DNA of 64,000 nt from Eleftheria terrae (GCF_030419005.1 NZ_CP106951.1:1426001-1490000), one strand, 5' to 3'. Numbered from the stretch's first letter, positions 31,188 through 39,769 are shown. Numbers and translations are program-made. Notes: generated by a model not told the origin, from the letters alone.

Positions 31188-31224
31188 GCTTCCTTCAGGA
31201 TCCACCTGCCCAGAGAGGTTCTCC

Positions 31225-32337
31225 ATGACGTTCAAGCGTCTTTTCCCGCAGATGCTCCCCCGGCTGTGCTCGACGCTGGCCCTGCTGCTGGCGGCGGCCG
31301 GCTGCGCTGTCGCCAGTGGCAATACCGCGCAGGCCGGTGCAGCCACGGCACGCCATGAACAGCAAGACGCCGACCAACACGGCAACCGCCACGGCCCGCG
31401 CTGCCTCACCGACTGCGCCAGGCGCGTCGGCATCGTCTCGGCCTTCGGCGCCGAGGCCGACATCCTGGTGGCCCAGACGCTGAACCCGCGCACCCACGTC
31501 ATCAACGGCAACCGATTCACCACCGGGACCCTGCAGGGGCTGCCGGTGGTCATCGTGCTCAGCGGCGTGAGCATCGTGAACTCGACCATGGTCACCCAGT
31601 TGATGCTGGACCATTTCCGTGTCGAGCGCCTGATCATGAGCGGCATCTCCGGCGGCGTGAACCCGGCCCACCACATCGGCGACGTGCTGGTGCCCGCCAA
31701 ATGGGCCATGCCGCTGGAGGTGTACTGGAGCGGCAACAACGCGGTGCCCAATGCCTGCGGAACGCCGGGCGACGTCGGCTGCCTGGGCCTGCGCCTGGCC
31801 ACGCGTGACGGTCAGCCGCTGCCGGCCTACGCCATCCCGACGCCGCAAGGCCCGGTGCCCAGCGGCCTGTTCGTGCGCGAGACCTATGTGCTGAACGAGC
31901 GCAATGCGCCGCAGGGCGAGTTCCGGCTCGACTACCCGGCCGACCCCACCATGCTGCGCGTGGCACGCTCCATCAGCCCGAAGCTGGAGCGCTGCGGTCC
32001 CAAGAACCCGTCGCTGTGCGTTGCAGTCCAGCCGCAGCTCAAGCTGGGCGGCCGCGGTGTGAGCGGGCCGGCCTTCCTGGCCAATGCCGACTACCGGCGC
32101 TACCTCTACGAGACGCTGCAGGCGGAGACCGTCGAGATGGAAACCGCCGCACTGGCGCATGTGGCCTACGCGAACCAGGTGCCGTACATCGCCTTCCGCA
32201 GCCTCTCCGACCTGGCCGGCGGGGACGATGCAGCGCAGGTCGGCGCCTTCTTCGGCAGCGGCCTGGCGGAAGCAAATGCCTCGGCCGTGACACTGGCCTT
32301 CCTGCAATCCTGGAAACGCCAGTTCGGCCGCCCCTGA
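31225..32337 (+). CDS. Exported purine/MTA-SAH nucleosidase-like protein
   Basis: 370 residues. The N-terminus is a signal peptide (LCSTLALLLAAAGCAVASG) with a possible lipoprotein Cys near residue 27. The mature part is a PNP/UDP phosphorylase-fold enzyme of the MTAN type: RVGIVSAFGAEADILV, LSGVSIVNSTMVTQLMLDHF, IMSGISGGVNPAHHIGDVLV, then the ribose-binding AETVEMETAALAHVAY and the catalytic FRSLSDLAGG. The acid and ribose-binding Glu/Asp positions of bacterial MTAN (VEME and SD) are kept. Export is unusual because classical MTAN is cytoplasmic. A likely role is scavenging or detoxifying extracellular nucleosides (inference). AGAGAGG precedes the ATG. Confidence 0.88.
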   Translation: MTFKRLFPQMLPRLCSTLALLLAAAGCAVASGNTAQAGAATARHEQQDADQHGNRHGPRCLTDCARRVGIVSAFGAEADILVAQTLNPRTHVINGNRFTTGTLQGLPVVIVLSGVSIVNSTMVTQLMLDHFRVERLIMSGISGGVNPAHHIGDVLVPAKWAMPLEVYWSGNNAVPNACGTPGDVGCLGLRLATRDGQPLPAYAIPTPQGPVPSGLFVRETYVLNERNAPQGEFRLDYPADPTMLRVARSISPKLERCGPKNPSLCVAVQPQLKLGGRGVSGPAFLANADYRRYLYETLQAETVEMETAALAHVAYANQVPYIAFRSLSDLAGGDDAAQVGAFFGSGLAEANASAVTLAFLQSWKRQFGRP

Positions 32338-32516
32338 GCCGCCAGCCACCCGCAGGACGCGGGCGCTCCCCCCGCGCCCCTGCGCCCCGCCAGCGGTGAG
32401 CGGCCCGCTCCCCGACCACCGGACCGGCATTGCAACCGCCGACGCCCTGCGTCGGCGGGCCTGCTCCGCTGCCCTCCCGGCCGCAAAACCGTTCGCTGAC
32501 GAGACTGCCCGACGCC

Positions 32517-32552
32517 TTGCCGCCACCCGCCAAAACAATATGTAGCTACATA
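32517..32552 (+). promoter_or_regulatory. Palindromic operator over a candidate promoter
   Basis: TATGTAGCTACATA (32539-32552) is a perfect 14-bp palindrome standing out as AT-rich in a gene-free, GC-rich gap of 330 bases (32338-32667). Its first six bases, TATGTA, could serve as a -10 box with TTGCCG (32517-32522) 16 bases upstream as -35. That arrangement would let a repressor block the promoter of the methyltransferase/ACP/adenylation operon starting at 32668. The regulator is not in the window. Apart from this I see nothing else in the gap. Confidence 0.55.
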
Positions 32553-32667
32553 CACCGGTCGCTTGCAACTGCGATCGAAGGGGGCGGCGACAGGCGGCCT
32601 CACACGGGGTGGGCGCCGCTAAAGTGATCATCCGGCAGCGACTGCGGACGCAGGAAGGGACGCCTCG

Positions 32668-33528
32668 ATGTATATGCAATGCACCTATCGATGGAACGGC
32701 CTGGCCAGCTTGTGGGGGTTCTTCGAGGGGATGGGGCTCAGCCCGGCGATGGCCGAGGCGCTGGCCCCGCAGCTGGCCGCACCGGCAGGCCTGCTCGGCT
32801 GTGCGCGCGGGGCGGTGCTGCAGGCCCTGCAGGCGCGCCTGGGTCGCGACCAGGCACTCGGGTTCGACACGGCGCCGGAGATGGTGCTGCAGGCGCGCTC
32901 CCGTGGCTGCGCCAATGTGCATCTGGTCAGCAACGAGCAGCCGGTGCCGGCCGGGCTGCGTTTTCGCACCCTGATCATCGCGACCGGCGTGCTCGACCCG
33001 CTCGAGACGCACGAAGCCGGTGCCCTGCTCGGCCTGCTGCGCGACCACCTGTTGCCCGATGGCGAGCTCTGGGTGCTCGGCTGGGGCCGGCTGGGCCCGC
33101 ACTGGGTGGCCGCCCGCATCCTGGGGGCGGGCGAGCGGCTCGGCGTCGCCAACCGCCGGCTGTATGAACTGCACGCCAAGGTCGGCAGCAGTTCGGTGCC
33201 GGCAATGCTGCACGAGCTGGCGCTGAGCGGCCGCGACGCCTTGATCGCCCGGTTGTGGCTGATGGCCATCGAGCGGCTGGTGGCCGCTGTCGCACGGGCG
33301 GAGGCCTGCACGCGGGAGGCGGCGGCAGCCTTGCTCAAAGGCCTGGCACCCGAGGTTCAACGGCGCTTCCATCCGGCGGAGCTGGCCGACGCTGCACGGC
33401 TGGCCGGCCTGCACCCTGTCCGCCTGCATGCCTGCGAGGGCCCGGGCGTGCTGCGCCTGGTATGCCGGCCCCGCACGCCCGCCAGCCTGCACAACAGCCA
33501 CCATTTCGGCATGGGCCGGCTGCCATGA
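32668..33528 (+). CDS. Putative SAM-dependent methyltransferase of an ACP-linked operon
   Basis: 286 residues, weakly recognisable. A Rossmann-type core is suggested by LLGCARGAVLQALQARLGRDQALGFDTAPEMVLQARSRG (motif I-like Gly-rich turn plus an acidic strand-2 end) and RTLIIATGVLDPLETHEAGALLGLLRDHLLPDGELWVLGWG, which looks like motifs II and III of class I methyltransferases. The N-terminus (MYMQCTYRWNGLASLWGFFEGMG) resembles the helical lid such enzymes often have. The C-terminal 110 residues are unassigned. The stop overlaps the carrier-protein start (ATGA). Substrate unknown; the context suggests a carrier-bound or adenylated acyl compound. Confidence 0.65.
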   Translation: MYMQCTYRWNGLASLWGFFEGMGLSPAMAEALAPQLAAPAGLLGCARGAVLQALQARLGRDQALGFDTAPEMVLQARSRGCANVHLVSNEQPVPAGLRFRTLIIATGVLDPLETHEAGALLGLLRDHLLPDGELWVLGWGRLGPHWVAARILGAGERLGVANRRLYELHAKVGSSSVPAMLHELALSGRDALIARLWLMAIERLVAAVARAEACTREAAAALLKGLAPEVQRRFHPAELADAARLAGLHPVRLHACEGPGVLRLVCRPRTPASLHNSHHFGMGRLP

Positions 33529-33887
33529 GTCAGGTGGCTGCTTCTCCACCCCACGGTGCGCTGACCCCGCCGCCCCGCCGCGACGCACTGCGCCAGCGGG
33601 TGTTGCGCCAGGTCGAGGCGACGCTGGCCTCCACCCTGGCCGCTGTGCCGGGCCGGCCACCGGTGCCACCTGGCATCGAGTCGCTGAGCCTGGTGGACGA
33701 CCTCGGGCTCGATTCGGTGCAGATCGTGCGACTGCTGACGGAGCTCGAACACCGCCTCGACCTCGCCCTTGAAGACATCGACCTCGATGCGAGCCTCTCG
33801 CTCGGCCCCTTGCTCGACCAGCTGGTGTGCCGGGTGCGTGCAAGCATCGCTTGCAGCGATCGCCGCCAGCGCCCTGCCAGCCGATGA
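33525..33887 (+). CDS. Acyl carrier protein-like protein
   Basis: 120 residues, a phosphopantetheine-carrier four-helix bundle with a longer than usual N-terminal extension (about 35 residues, Pro-rich). The attachment site is the Ser of LVDDLGLDSVQIVRLLTELE (about residue 64), and the downstream LEDIDLDASLSLGPLLDQL forms helix III. The Asp-Ser pair is intact, so it should be activated by a phosphopantetheinyl transferase. It overlaps both neighbours by ATGA, indicating stoichiometric co-expression with the methyltransferase and the adenylate-forming protein. It is unlike AcpP of fatty acid synthesis and suggests a dedicated small pathway. Confidence 0.85.
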   Translation: MSQVAASPPHGALTPPPRRDALRQRVLRQVEATLASTLAAVPGRPPVPPGIESLSLVDDLGLDSVQIVRLLTELEHRLDLALEDIDLDASLSLGPLLDQLVCRVRASIACSDRRQRPASR

Positions 33888-34984
33888 CAGCCGCCAAGCT
33901 CGACTGCACCGACACCGAGTGGCTCGACGCCGGGCTGCTACACGCTCCCTTCTGCACGATGGCACGCCGCTATCCGGGGCGGCCCGCGCTGGTGTGCCGG
34001 GACCGCTTCATGACCTATGGCGAGCTGCGCGAACGCATCGTGCGCAGCCGCACCCACCTCCACCAGGCTGGCGTGCGGCAGGGCGACCGCGTGGCCGTGG
34101 TCCTGCCGACCTCGCCCGACGCGGTGATCACACTCTATGCCGTTCTCAGCCTCGGCGCCGCCTATGTGCCGGTCGACCCGTGCTGGCCCCTGCCGCTGCA
34201 GCGCGAGTTGCTGGGCCGGCTGCAGCCCCGGGCGCTCGTCGCCGACGGTTGCGAGCGGCTTCACCTGGCCTGCCTGCCCAGCCGTGTCACCGCAGCCCAG
34301 CTGGCCCGGCCGGCCTGTGGCGAAGAGGAAGTGCCTCGCGTCGCGGCCGCCCCCGAGCTGTCAGCCTGCGTCCTTTGGGCCAGGGGCAGCGCCGGCGCCC
34401 TCCAGGGCGTTCAGGTGTCGCACCGGGCTGCCCGCCATGTCGTTGACCGGGCCTGCGACGAACTGGCCCTCGGCTGCGGCGACCGCGTGGCCGGCCTGTC
34501 GTCCTTCTGCCACGGCGCTTCGCTGTTCGAGCTCTTCGCGCCGCTGGCCAGCGGCGCCACGCTCTACCTGTACGACGCCAGCAACGCCGCGCCCGCGGCC
34601 CCGCTGGCGCGCTTCCTCGCGTGCCAAGGCATCACGGTGCTGCGCGCCGCACCCACCATGCTGGCCTTGCTGGTCGCCGGGGGCCGCCTCGACACGCAGG
34701 ACCTCAGCCGGTTGCGCACCGTGGTGTTGGCCGGCGGACGCTGGCCGGCGGGCGGCTTCGAGCGCTTGCGCGCGCTGCTGCCCGGGCACGTCACCTATCA
34801 CGAGCTTTGCCGCCCCGGCGAGACCGCCCCGCCCTGCCTGCCCAGCGACGGGCCGCTGCCTGGCTCGCCGATGGCCACGCTGCCGGTCAGACGTAGCAAT
34901 GCCGCCGCGGTAGAGCGGTGGGATGGTCTCCCAAGGCTGATGGAGGACGGCGAGTGCGGGCCGCCGGATGGGGCGCCGCTCTAG
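33884..34984 (+). CDS. Shortened, degenerate AMP-binding (adenylate-forming) protein
   Basis: 366 residues, about 130-150 shorter than a normal acyl- or aminoacyl-adenylating enzyme. The N-terminal subdomain is clear: FCTMARRYPGRPALVCRDRFMTYGEL, RVAVVLPTSPDAVITLYAVLSLGAAYVPVDP (core A1/A2). The phosphate-binding core A3, normally (S/T)SG(S/T)TG-x-P-K-G, reads WARGSAGALQGVQVSH, lacking the Ser/Thr-Ser start and the Lys. Core A5, normally Y-G-P-T-E, reads YHELCRPGE. The reading frame stops soon after where A7 should begin, so the mobile C-terminal domain with the catalytic Lys (A10) is absent. Either it is decayed, or it has become a non-catalytic docking or binding protein. Translationally coupled to the carrier protein. 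Confidence 0.75.
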   Translation: MTAAKLDCTDTEWLDAGLLHAPFCTMARRYPGRPALVCRDRFMTYGELRERIVRSRTHLHQAGVRQGDRVAVVLPTSPDAVITLYAVLSLGAAYVPVDPCWPLPLQRELLGRLQPRALVADGCERLHLACLPSRVTAAQLARPACGEEEVPRVAAAPELSACVLWARGSAGALQGVQVSHRAARHVVDRACDELALGCGDRVAGLSSFCHGASLFELFAPLASGATLYLYDASNAAPAAPLARFLACQGITVLRAAPTMLALLVAGGRLDTQDLSRLRTVVLAGGRWPAGGFERLRALLPGHVTYHELCRPGETAPPCLPSDGPLPGSPMATLPVRRSNAAAVERWDGLPRLMEDGECGPPDGAPL

Positions 34985-35004
34985 AGGCAGGAGCCGGTGT
35001 CCGG

Positions 35005-35034
35005 CCGCGGTTGCCGGCGCGGCGGCAACCGCGG
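35005..35034 (+). terminator. Strong hairpin after the ACP operon
   Basis: A 12-bp perfect stem, CCGCGGTTGCCG (35005-35016) with CGGCAACCGCGG (35023-35034), 6-base loop, beginning 20 bases after the adenylation gene stop. There is no T run, so termination is not certain; the hairpin may stabilise the mRNA end. Confidence 0.5.
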
Positions 35035-35171
35035 GGTGGTCCGATCCGGAAGGCGCTGGCGCCGTCCAGGGCGCGCCTCGACACCGCCGACCTTTCCAGG
35101 CCACCTGCACGCGCGCTGGCGCATGCCCGTGCCGACGGCGTCGCGCGCCGAGCCCTTGAAGGGCCGCCCGC

Positions 35172-35705
35172 TCAGCGGGCCGGCTTGGTCGTCGCCCGCG
35201 CCGGGGCCGACATGCGGGCCAGCTCGGCACGCAGCTCCTGCTGCGCCACCAGCAGCTGCTGTAACGCGGGCCGCATCCGCTCCTGCGAGGCCAGCATCGT
35301 TCGCTGCATCAACAGCGGCATCTTGTTCAGCACCGCCTGTCCGCCAGGCGAGCGGTAGAAGGCGAGCAGGCTGTCGACCTCCTCCTGGGTCAGGGTCTCG
35401 GCGTAGAGGCGCACGTGCACGTCCTTCATGCGGCTCCACGAGGTGGTCTCGCGCAAGATGGCCGCTGCCTTGTCACGGAAGCGGTCCATCGCCTGCTGCA
35501 GCTCGGGCGTCAGCGTGCGGCCCTCGAAGGCGGCGTCCATTTCGCGTTTCATCAACTCGTCGACCTGCGACTGCATCGCGACGGTGGTTTGCTCGGCGCC
35601 CGAGACCTCCAGCAGTTCCTCGATCGACGCCACGGTGGGCGCTGCAGCCCCTGCCGCGCCGGACAGCGCCCATGCCATGCACAGCGCCAACATCCTCTTG
35701 TTCAT
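35172..35705 (-). CDS. DUF2059 family secreted protein
   Basis: 177 residues with a signal peptide (MLALCMAWALSGAAGAAA). The family block is VHVRLYAETLTQEEVDSLLAFYRSPGGQAVLNKMP, near residues 96-130, preceded by helical SIEELLEVSGAEQTTVAMQSQVDEL. DUF2059 proteins are predicted periplasmic helical proteins without an established function. The last 25 residues are Ala/Arg/Lys-rich. It is convergent with the ACP operon and stands alone. Confidence 0.9.
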   Translation of the reverse strand: MNKRMLALCMAWALSGAAGAAAPTVASIEELLEVSGAEQTTVAMQSQVDELMKREMDAAFEGRTLTPELQQAMDRFRDKAAAILRETTSWSRMKDVHVRLYAETLTQEEVDSLLAFYRSPGGQAVLNKMPLLMQRTMLASQERMRPALQQLLVAQQELRAELARMSAPARATTKPAR

Positions 35706-35864
35706 TCAGCTCCCTCATGCCACTCAAGGCCCGACCGCAGTGCGCGGCCCGGCCACCGGACCGGCAGCATAAGCGAAAGCCGCCCCCGCCGCTGCGGCCC
35801 GCGGCGTCGCCGGCTTGTGGGAAGCCACAGCACCAGCCGCCGCGCTTGCCCGTAAACTGCTGCC

Positions 35865-36461
35865 ATGTCTCACCTTGCCCATGTCGAACTTGCCAAGGCC
35901 TACCGGCTCTTGAACCACGGGCCGACGGTGCTCGTCAGCAGTGCGCACCGCGGGCGGCGCAACGTGATGGCGGCTGCCTGGAGCATGCCGCTGGACTTCC
36001 AGCCCCCGAAGGTGGCGGTCGTGATCGACAAGAGCACCTACACGCGGGAGCTGGTCGAGGCCTCCGGCAGCTTCGCGCTCAACCTGCCCTGCCGGGCCCA
36101 GGCGAGGCCGGCGCTGGCGGCTGGCAACCAGTCGGGCCGCGAGCTTGCGGCGCAGGCCGCGGGCGACAAGTTCCAGGAACTGGGCCTGCGTACCTTCGCG
36201 GCAAGCCAGGTGGAAGCGCCGCTGATCGAAGGCTGCGTCGGCTGGCTGGAATGCCGGGTGTTGCCCGAGCCGCACAACCAGCAGGCCTACGATCTCTTCA
36301 TCGGCGAAGTGGTGGCCGCCTGGGCCGACGACCGCGTTTTCGCCAACGGGCACTGGCTCTACGACCAGCAGACCGATCCGGCCCTGCGCACGCTGCACTA
36401 CGTCGCCGGCGGCGCCTTCTTCACCATCGGCGAGGCCTTCGACGCCACCTCGCCGCTATGA
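35865..36461 (+). CDS. Flavin reductase-like / FMN-binding split-barrel protein
   Basis: 198 residues of the flavin reductase-like family. Typical segments are AYRLLNHGPTVLVSSAHRGRRNVMAAAWSMPLDFQPPKVAVVIDKSTYTRELVEASGSFALNLPC, where the N-M-x-A-A-W-x-M-P block forms the FMN site, and IEGCVGWLECRVL further on. Such proteins reduce or bind flavin, but the redox partner cannot be inferred. No partner monooxygenase is nearby. A short gap of 84 bases separates it from the downstream GGDEF-EAL gene. Confidence 0.88.
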   Translation: MSHLAHVELAKAYRLLNHGPTVLVSSAHRGRRNVMAAAWSMPLDFQPPKVAVVIDKSTYTRELVEASGSFALNLPCRAQARPALAAGNQSGRELAAQAAGDKFQELGLRTFAASQVEAPLIEGCVGWLECRVLPEPHNQQAYDLFIGEVVAAWADDRVFANGHWLYDQQTDPALRTLHYVAGGAFFTIGEAFDATSPL

Positions 36462-36545
36462 TGACTTGAACCAACATATACCAGGGCGGACGGCCCGGGG
36501 CCGGGCGCAAGCCACCCCGCCTCGGCCGCCTCACTGGGGCGAGGC

Positions 36546-38948
36546 ATGAACAAGGACGGGGTGGCATCGCAGGAAGACAGCGTGCTCTGGGCGCTGTTGC
36601 CCGGCATGGTGGTCGTGGCGGCGGCGGGAGGGGCAGCGCGACATGTGAGCCGGGCCTTTGCCGGCTTCGTCAGCAGCGAGGTCGAGTCGCTCCACGGCCA
36701 GGGCTGGTTGTCAGTGCTGGAACCGGCTTCGCGGCTGGCCTTGCTGGCCGGCCTGGCGCAGCCGGTGGACCAGCACCTCTCGCTGCAAATACGCCGGGCG
36801 GGCGGCGAAGGGCGCTGGTTCGATTGCATCACCAGCTGGCTGCCGGCGCAGCGCTGCCACCTCTGCCTCTTCCACGACGCCACGCCGACCCACCAGGCCG
36901 AGATGGCCGCCCTGGCCCAGGCCCAGTTGCTGAGGCTGACCGCCGATGCAGTGCCGGCCCTGATCGCCTACTACGAAGCGGTCTCGTTCCGCTGCGTGTT
37001 CGCCAACCGCCAGTACGCACGCACCTTCGGCTGGGACGAGGTGTCCATCCTCGGGCGCACCTTCGCGGAGGTCATTGGCGAGCCGGCGGCGCGGCAGATC
37101 CATCCGCATGTCGAGCACATGTTGCAGACGCGCCAGCCGGTCGTCTATGAACGGGTGCTGCAGGGCGAGGACGGCAGCCCACGGTGGATGGAGGTCAACC
37201 TGCTGCCCCATGTCGACGACCAGGGCCGATCCATCGCCGCCTTCGTGCTGATCCACGACGTGACCCGGCACCGCGCGGCCGAATGCGCAGCCCGTGAATC
37301 GGAGGACCGGCTCACCAAGTTCCTGCAGGCCAGCACCGAAGGTGTCGTGTTCCACCGCGACGGCCTCATCACCGATGCCAACCCGCCCGTCTGTGCCCTC
37401 ACCGGCTGCGCGCTGGAGGAGTTGCGGGGCCGCTCCATCCTCGACTTCGTGCCGCCCGAGCACCGCTTGAAGGTCAACGCCGTGCGCGAGGCCGGGCAGG
37501 ACATCAGCTACGAAAGCGAGGTGCTCGACCGCGAGGGGCGGCGCATCCCGGTGGAGTTCGTCAGCCGCCGCATGCTGCACAAGGGCGAGGAGGTGCGCAT
37601 GACCATCGTGCGCGACCTGCGCGACCGGCGTGCCGCGCAGGCCCGCATCCACCACCTGGCGCACCATGACGCGCTGACCGGCCTGCCCAACCGCATGTCC
37701 TTCGAGGACGAACTCGATCACCGCATGGGCTACGTCGCGGCCGGCGGCCACCAGCTGGCGCTGCTGTTCATCGACCTCGATGCCTTCAAGCGGGTCAACG
37801 ATTCGCTCGGCCACAGCGCCGGCGACAAGCTGCTGCAGACGGTGGCCATGCGCATCACCGAGACCCTGCGCGCCACCGACCGGGTGGCGCGGTTCGGCGG
37901 CGACGAGTTCATGGTGTTGTGTCCCCAGGTGCGGGAGCGCCGCGAGGTGGAAAGCGTGGCCCGCAAGCTGCTCGCTGCCATCGAGGTGCCGGTGGATGCC
38001 GACGGCCGGCTGATCTCGGTCACCGCGTCGGTGGGCATTGCGCTCTACCCGGCCGATGCCCGCTCCCCGGCCGAGCTGATCAAGCATGCCGACAGCGCGA
38101 TGTACCTGGCCAAGTCGCGCGGGCGGGCCAACTACCAGTTCTTCGATCCGGCACTCGCGCACTCCGCCTATGCGGCCCTGGTGATGGAAAGCCGGCTGGT
38201 GCAGGCCATCGAGCACAACGAGTTCGTGCTGCACTTCCAGCCGCAGGTGCGCGCCGGCGACGGCGCCCTGGTCGGCGCGGAGGCACTGATCCGCTGGCAA
38301 CATCCGGAGCGCGGCCTCTTGCTGCCGGACGCCTTCATCCCGGTGGCCGAGCAGCAGCGCCTGATGTGGCCGCTGGGCCAGTGGGTGCTGCGCGAGGCGG
38401 CCCGGCATGCCAAGCGCTGGCGGGACGAGGGTCTCACCGATGCGCCCATCGGCGTCAACCTCTCCACCGTGCAGTTCCAGGCGATGGGCTTTGTCGAGGC
38501 GGTCGAGCGCATGCTGGCCGAGGAAGGCGTGCGCGGCGAATGGCTGGAGCTGGAGCTCAGCGAACGCATGCTGATGGACGACCTGCCCGAGGTGCAGGAC
38601 AAGCTGCAGCGGCTCAAAGGCCTGGGTCTGGCGATCTCGGTGGACGACTTCGGCACCGGCTATTTCTCGCTGCGCCACCTGAAGGAGCTGCCGATCGACA
38701 AGGTCAAGATCGACCGCTCCTTCGTGCGCGACCTGCCCGAGGCACAGGATGCCGCGGCCATTGCGCGGGCGCTGATCCAGATGGCGCTCAGCCTGGGCCA
38801 GGGTGTGATCGCCGAAGGCGTGGAGACGCCGGCGCAACGCGACTTCCTGGCGGCCAACGGATGCACCGAGCTGCAAGGCGAACTGCTCAGCCGGCCGCTG
38901 TCGGCCGAGGACTTCCGCGCCTGGATGCTGCAGCGCCGTGGTCGCTGA
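36546..38948 (+). CDS. PAS-GGDEF-EAL cyclic di-GMP signalling protein
   Basis: 800 residues with no obvious transmembrane segment, so probably a soluble sensor. Order: an N-terminal PAS-like region (1-110), PAS domains at about 120-245 (AVPALIAYYEAVSFRCVFANRQYARTFG) and 255-370 (TEGVVFHRDGLITDANPPVCALTG), a GGDEF domain (about 375-540) with intact RFGGDEF near residue 450, and an EAL domain (about 550-795) with EAL near 578 (VGAEALIRW) and DDFGTGYFSL. Both active-site motifs are kept, so it may both make and degrade c-di-GMP, with PAS input deciding. The start is uncertain by a few codons because the ribosome-binding site is weak. Confidence 0.93.
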   Translation: MNKDGVASQEDSVLWALLPGMVVVAAAGGAARHVSRAFAGFVSSEVESLHGQGWLSVLEPASRLALLAGLAQPVDQHLSLQIRRAGGEGRWFDCITSWLPAQRCHLCLFHDATPTHQAEMAALAQAQLLRLTADAVPALIAYYEAVSFRCVFANRQYARTFGWDEVSILGRTFAEVIGEPAARQIHPHVEHMLQTRQPVVYERVLQGEDGSPRWMEVNLLPHVDDQGRSIAAFVLIHDVTRHRAAECAARESEDRLTKFLQASTEGVVFHRDGLITDANPPVCALTGCALEELRGRSILDFVPPEHRLKVNAVREAGQDISYESEVLDREGRRIPVEFVSRRMLHKGEEVRMTIVRDLRDRRAAQARIHHLAHHDALTGLPNRMSFEDELDHRMGYVAAGGHQLALLFIDLDAFKRVNDSLGHSAGDKLLQTVAMRITETLRATDRVARFGGDEFMVLCPQVRERREVESVARKLLAAIEVPVDADGRLISVTASVGIALYPADARSPAELIKHADSAMYLAKSRGRANYQFFDPALAHSAYAALVMESRLVQAIEHNEFVLHFQPQVRAGDGALVGAEALIRWQHPERGLLLPDAFIPVAEQQRLMWPLGQWVLREAARHAKRWRDEGLTDAPIGVNLSTVQFQAMGFVEAVERMLAEEGVRGEWLELELSERMLMDDLPEVQDKLQRLKGLGLAISVDDFGTGYFSLRHLKELPIDKVKIDRSFVRDLPEAQDAAAIARALIQMALSLGQGVIAEGVETPAQRDFLAANGCTELQGELLSRPLSAEDFRAWMLQRRGR

Positions 38949-38956
38949 AGGCCGCG

Positions 38957-39769
38957 TCAGGCGCGCACCAGCTCGATGACGGTGCGGCCCTCGCAGCTGA
39001 ACCGCCCGGCCTGGGGCGCGCAATCCCAGCGCTCCACCACGCAGTGCAGCGGCTGCAGCCGGGCGTCGTAGCGCAACAGGTTGACCGAATTCGGAATGCC
39101 GTCGCGCACGCGGTGCGACAGTGCCGTGCCGGCCTGCACCGCCCACACCGGCCGCGACAGGCCGGCAATGCTGTCGCTCAAGGGCCGCACATACGGCAGG
39201 TGGATGTGCCCACCCATCACCAGGTCGGCCCCGGCCTCGGCCCAGGCCACGGCAGCCTCGCAATGGCCATGCAGCAGGTTCTCCTCGTCCTGCAGCCGCG
39301 TCACGAGCAAAGGCTGGTGCGTGACGACGATGCGCAGCTGCTGGGGCCGCGCCAGGCGCAGCCGCCGCGCGACACGCTCGATTTGCTCGGCCGATACCTC
39401 GCCATCCTTGTGCCGCCGGGGCCGCGTGGTGTTGAGGCACAGCACCAGCAGGTCCTCGCTCTCGTGACTGGGCTCCAGCTCGGGGCCAAAGGCGCGGCAA
39501 TGCTCGCCATACGGCTGCCATGCGCGTGCCAGCAGGTTGAACAAGGGCAGGTCATGGTTGCCCGGAATGACGAGCTTGGCCGGCACGTCCAGCGCATCCA
39601 GGAAACGCCGCGCCGCCGCGAACTGAGTCCGGCGCGCGCGCTGCGTCACATCGCCCGACAGCACCAGCACCTGCGGCCGCTGCTCGGCCACCAGCGCCTG
39701 CAGGGCCGCCTGCACGGGGGGCCGCTCGGTCCCGAAGTGCGGGTCCGAGACCTGCAGCACCAGGGTCAT
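38957..39769 (-). CDS. Metallophosphoesterase
   Basis: 270-residue calcineurin-like phosphoesterase. Metal-ligand motifs in order: QVSDPHFG (D-x-H), VLSGDVTQRA (GD), VIPGNHD (GNHD), VVTHQPL (H) and VMGGHIHLPY (GHxH). Substrate unknown; related cyclic-nucleotide or lipid phosphoesterases share this layout. The start was set at MTLVLQVSDPHFG, which overlaps the lipid kinase stop (ATGA on the minus strand), so the two are coupled and may act on related phosphorylated compounds such as phospholipid derivatives (inference). Confidence 0.9.
   Translation of the reverse strand: MTLVLQVSDPHFGTERPPVQAALQALVAEQRPQVLVLSGDVTQRARRTQFAAARRFLDALDVPAKLVIPGNHDLPLFNLLARAWQPYGEHCRAFGPELEPSHESEDLLVLCLNTTRPRRHKDGEVSAEQIERVARRLRLARPQQLRIVVTHQPLLVTRLQDEENLLHGHCEAAVAWAEAGADLVMGGHIHLPYVRPLSDSIAGLSRPVWAVQAGTALSHRVRDGIPNSVNLLRYDARLQPLHCVVERWDCAPQAGRFSCEGRTVIELVRA

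Noticed and set aside
28990..31224. A long plus-strand open frame running through the oligopeptidase gene before the nucleosidase start
   Set aside because: It is the antisense of prlC; only the part from 31225 has a signal peptide and family motifs.
32517..34984. A quorum-sensing lux box reading of the palindrome plus a complete biosynthetic gene cluster
   Set aside because: The palindrome is 14 bp and unlike lux-box consensus, and no synthase, ketosynthase or condensation gene is present.
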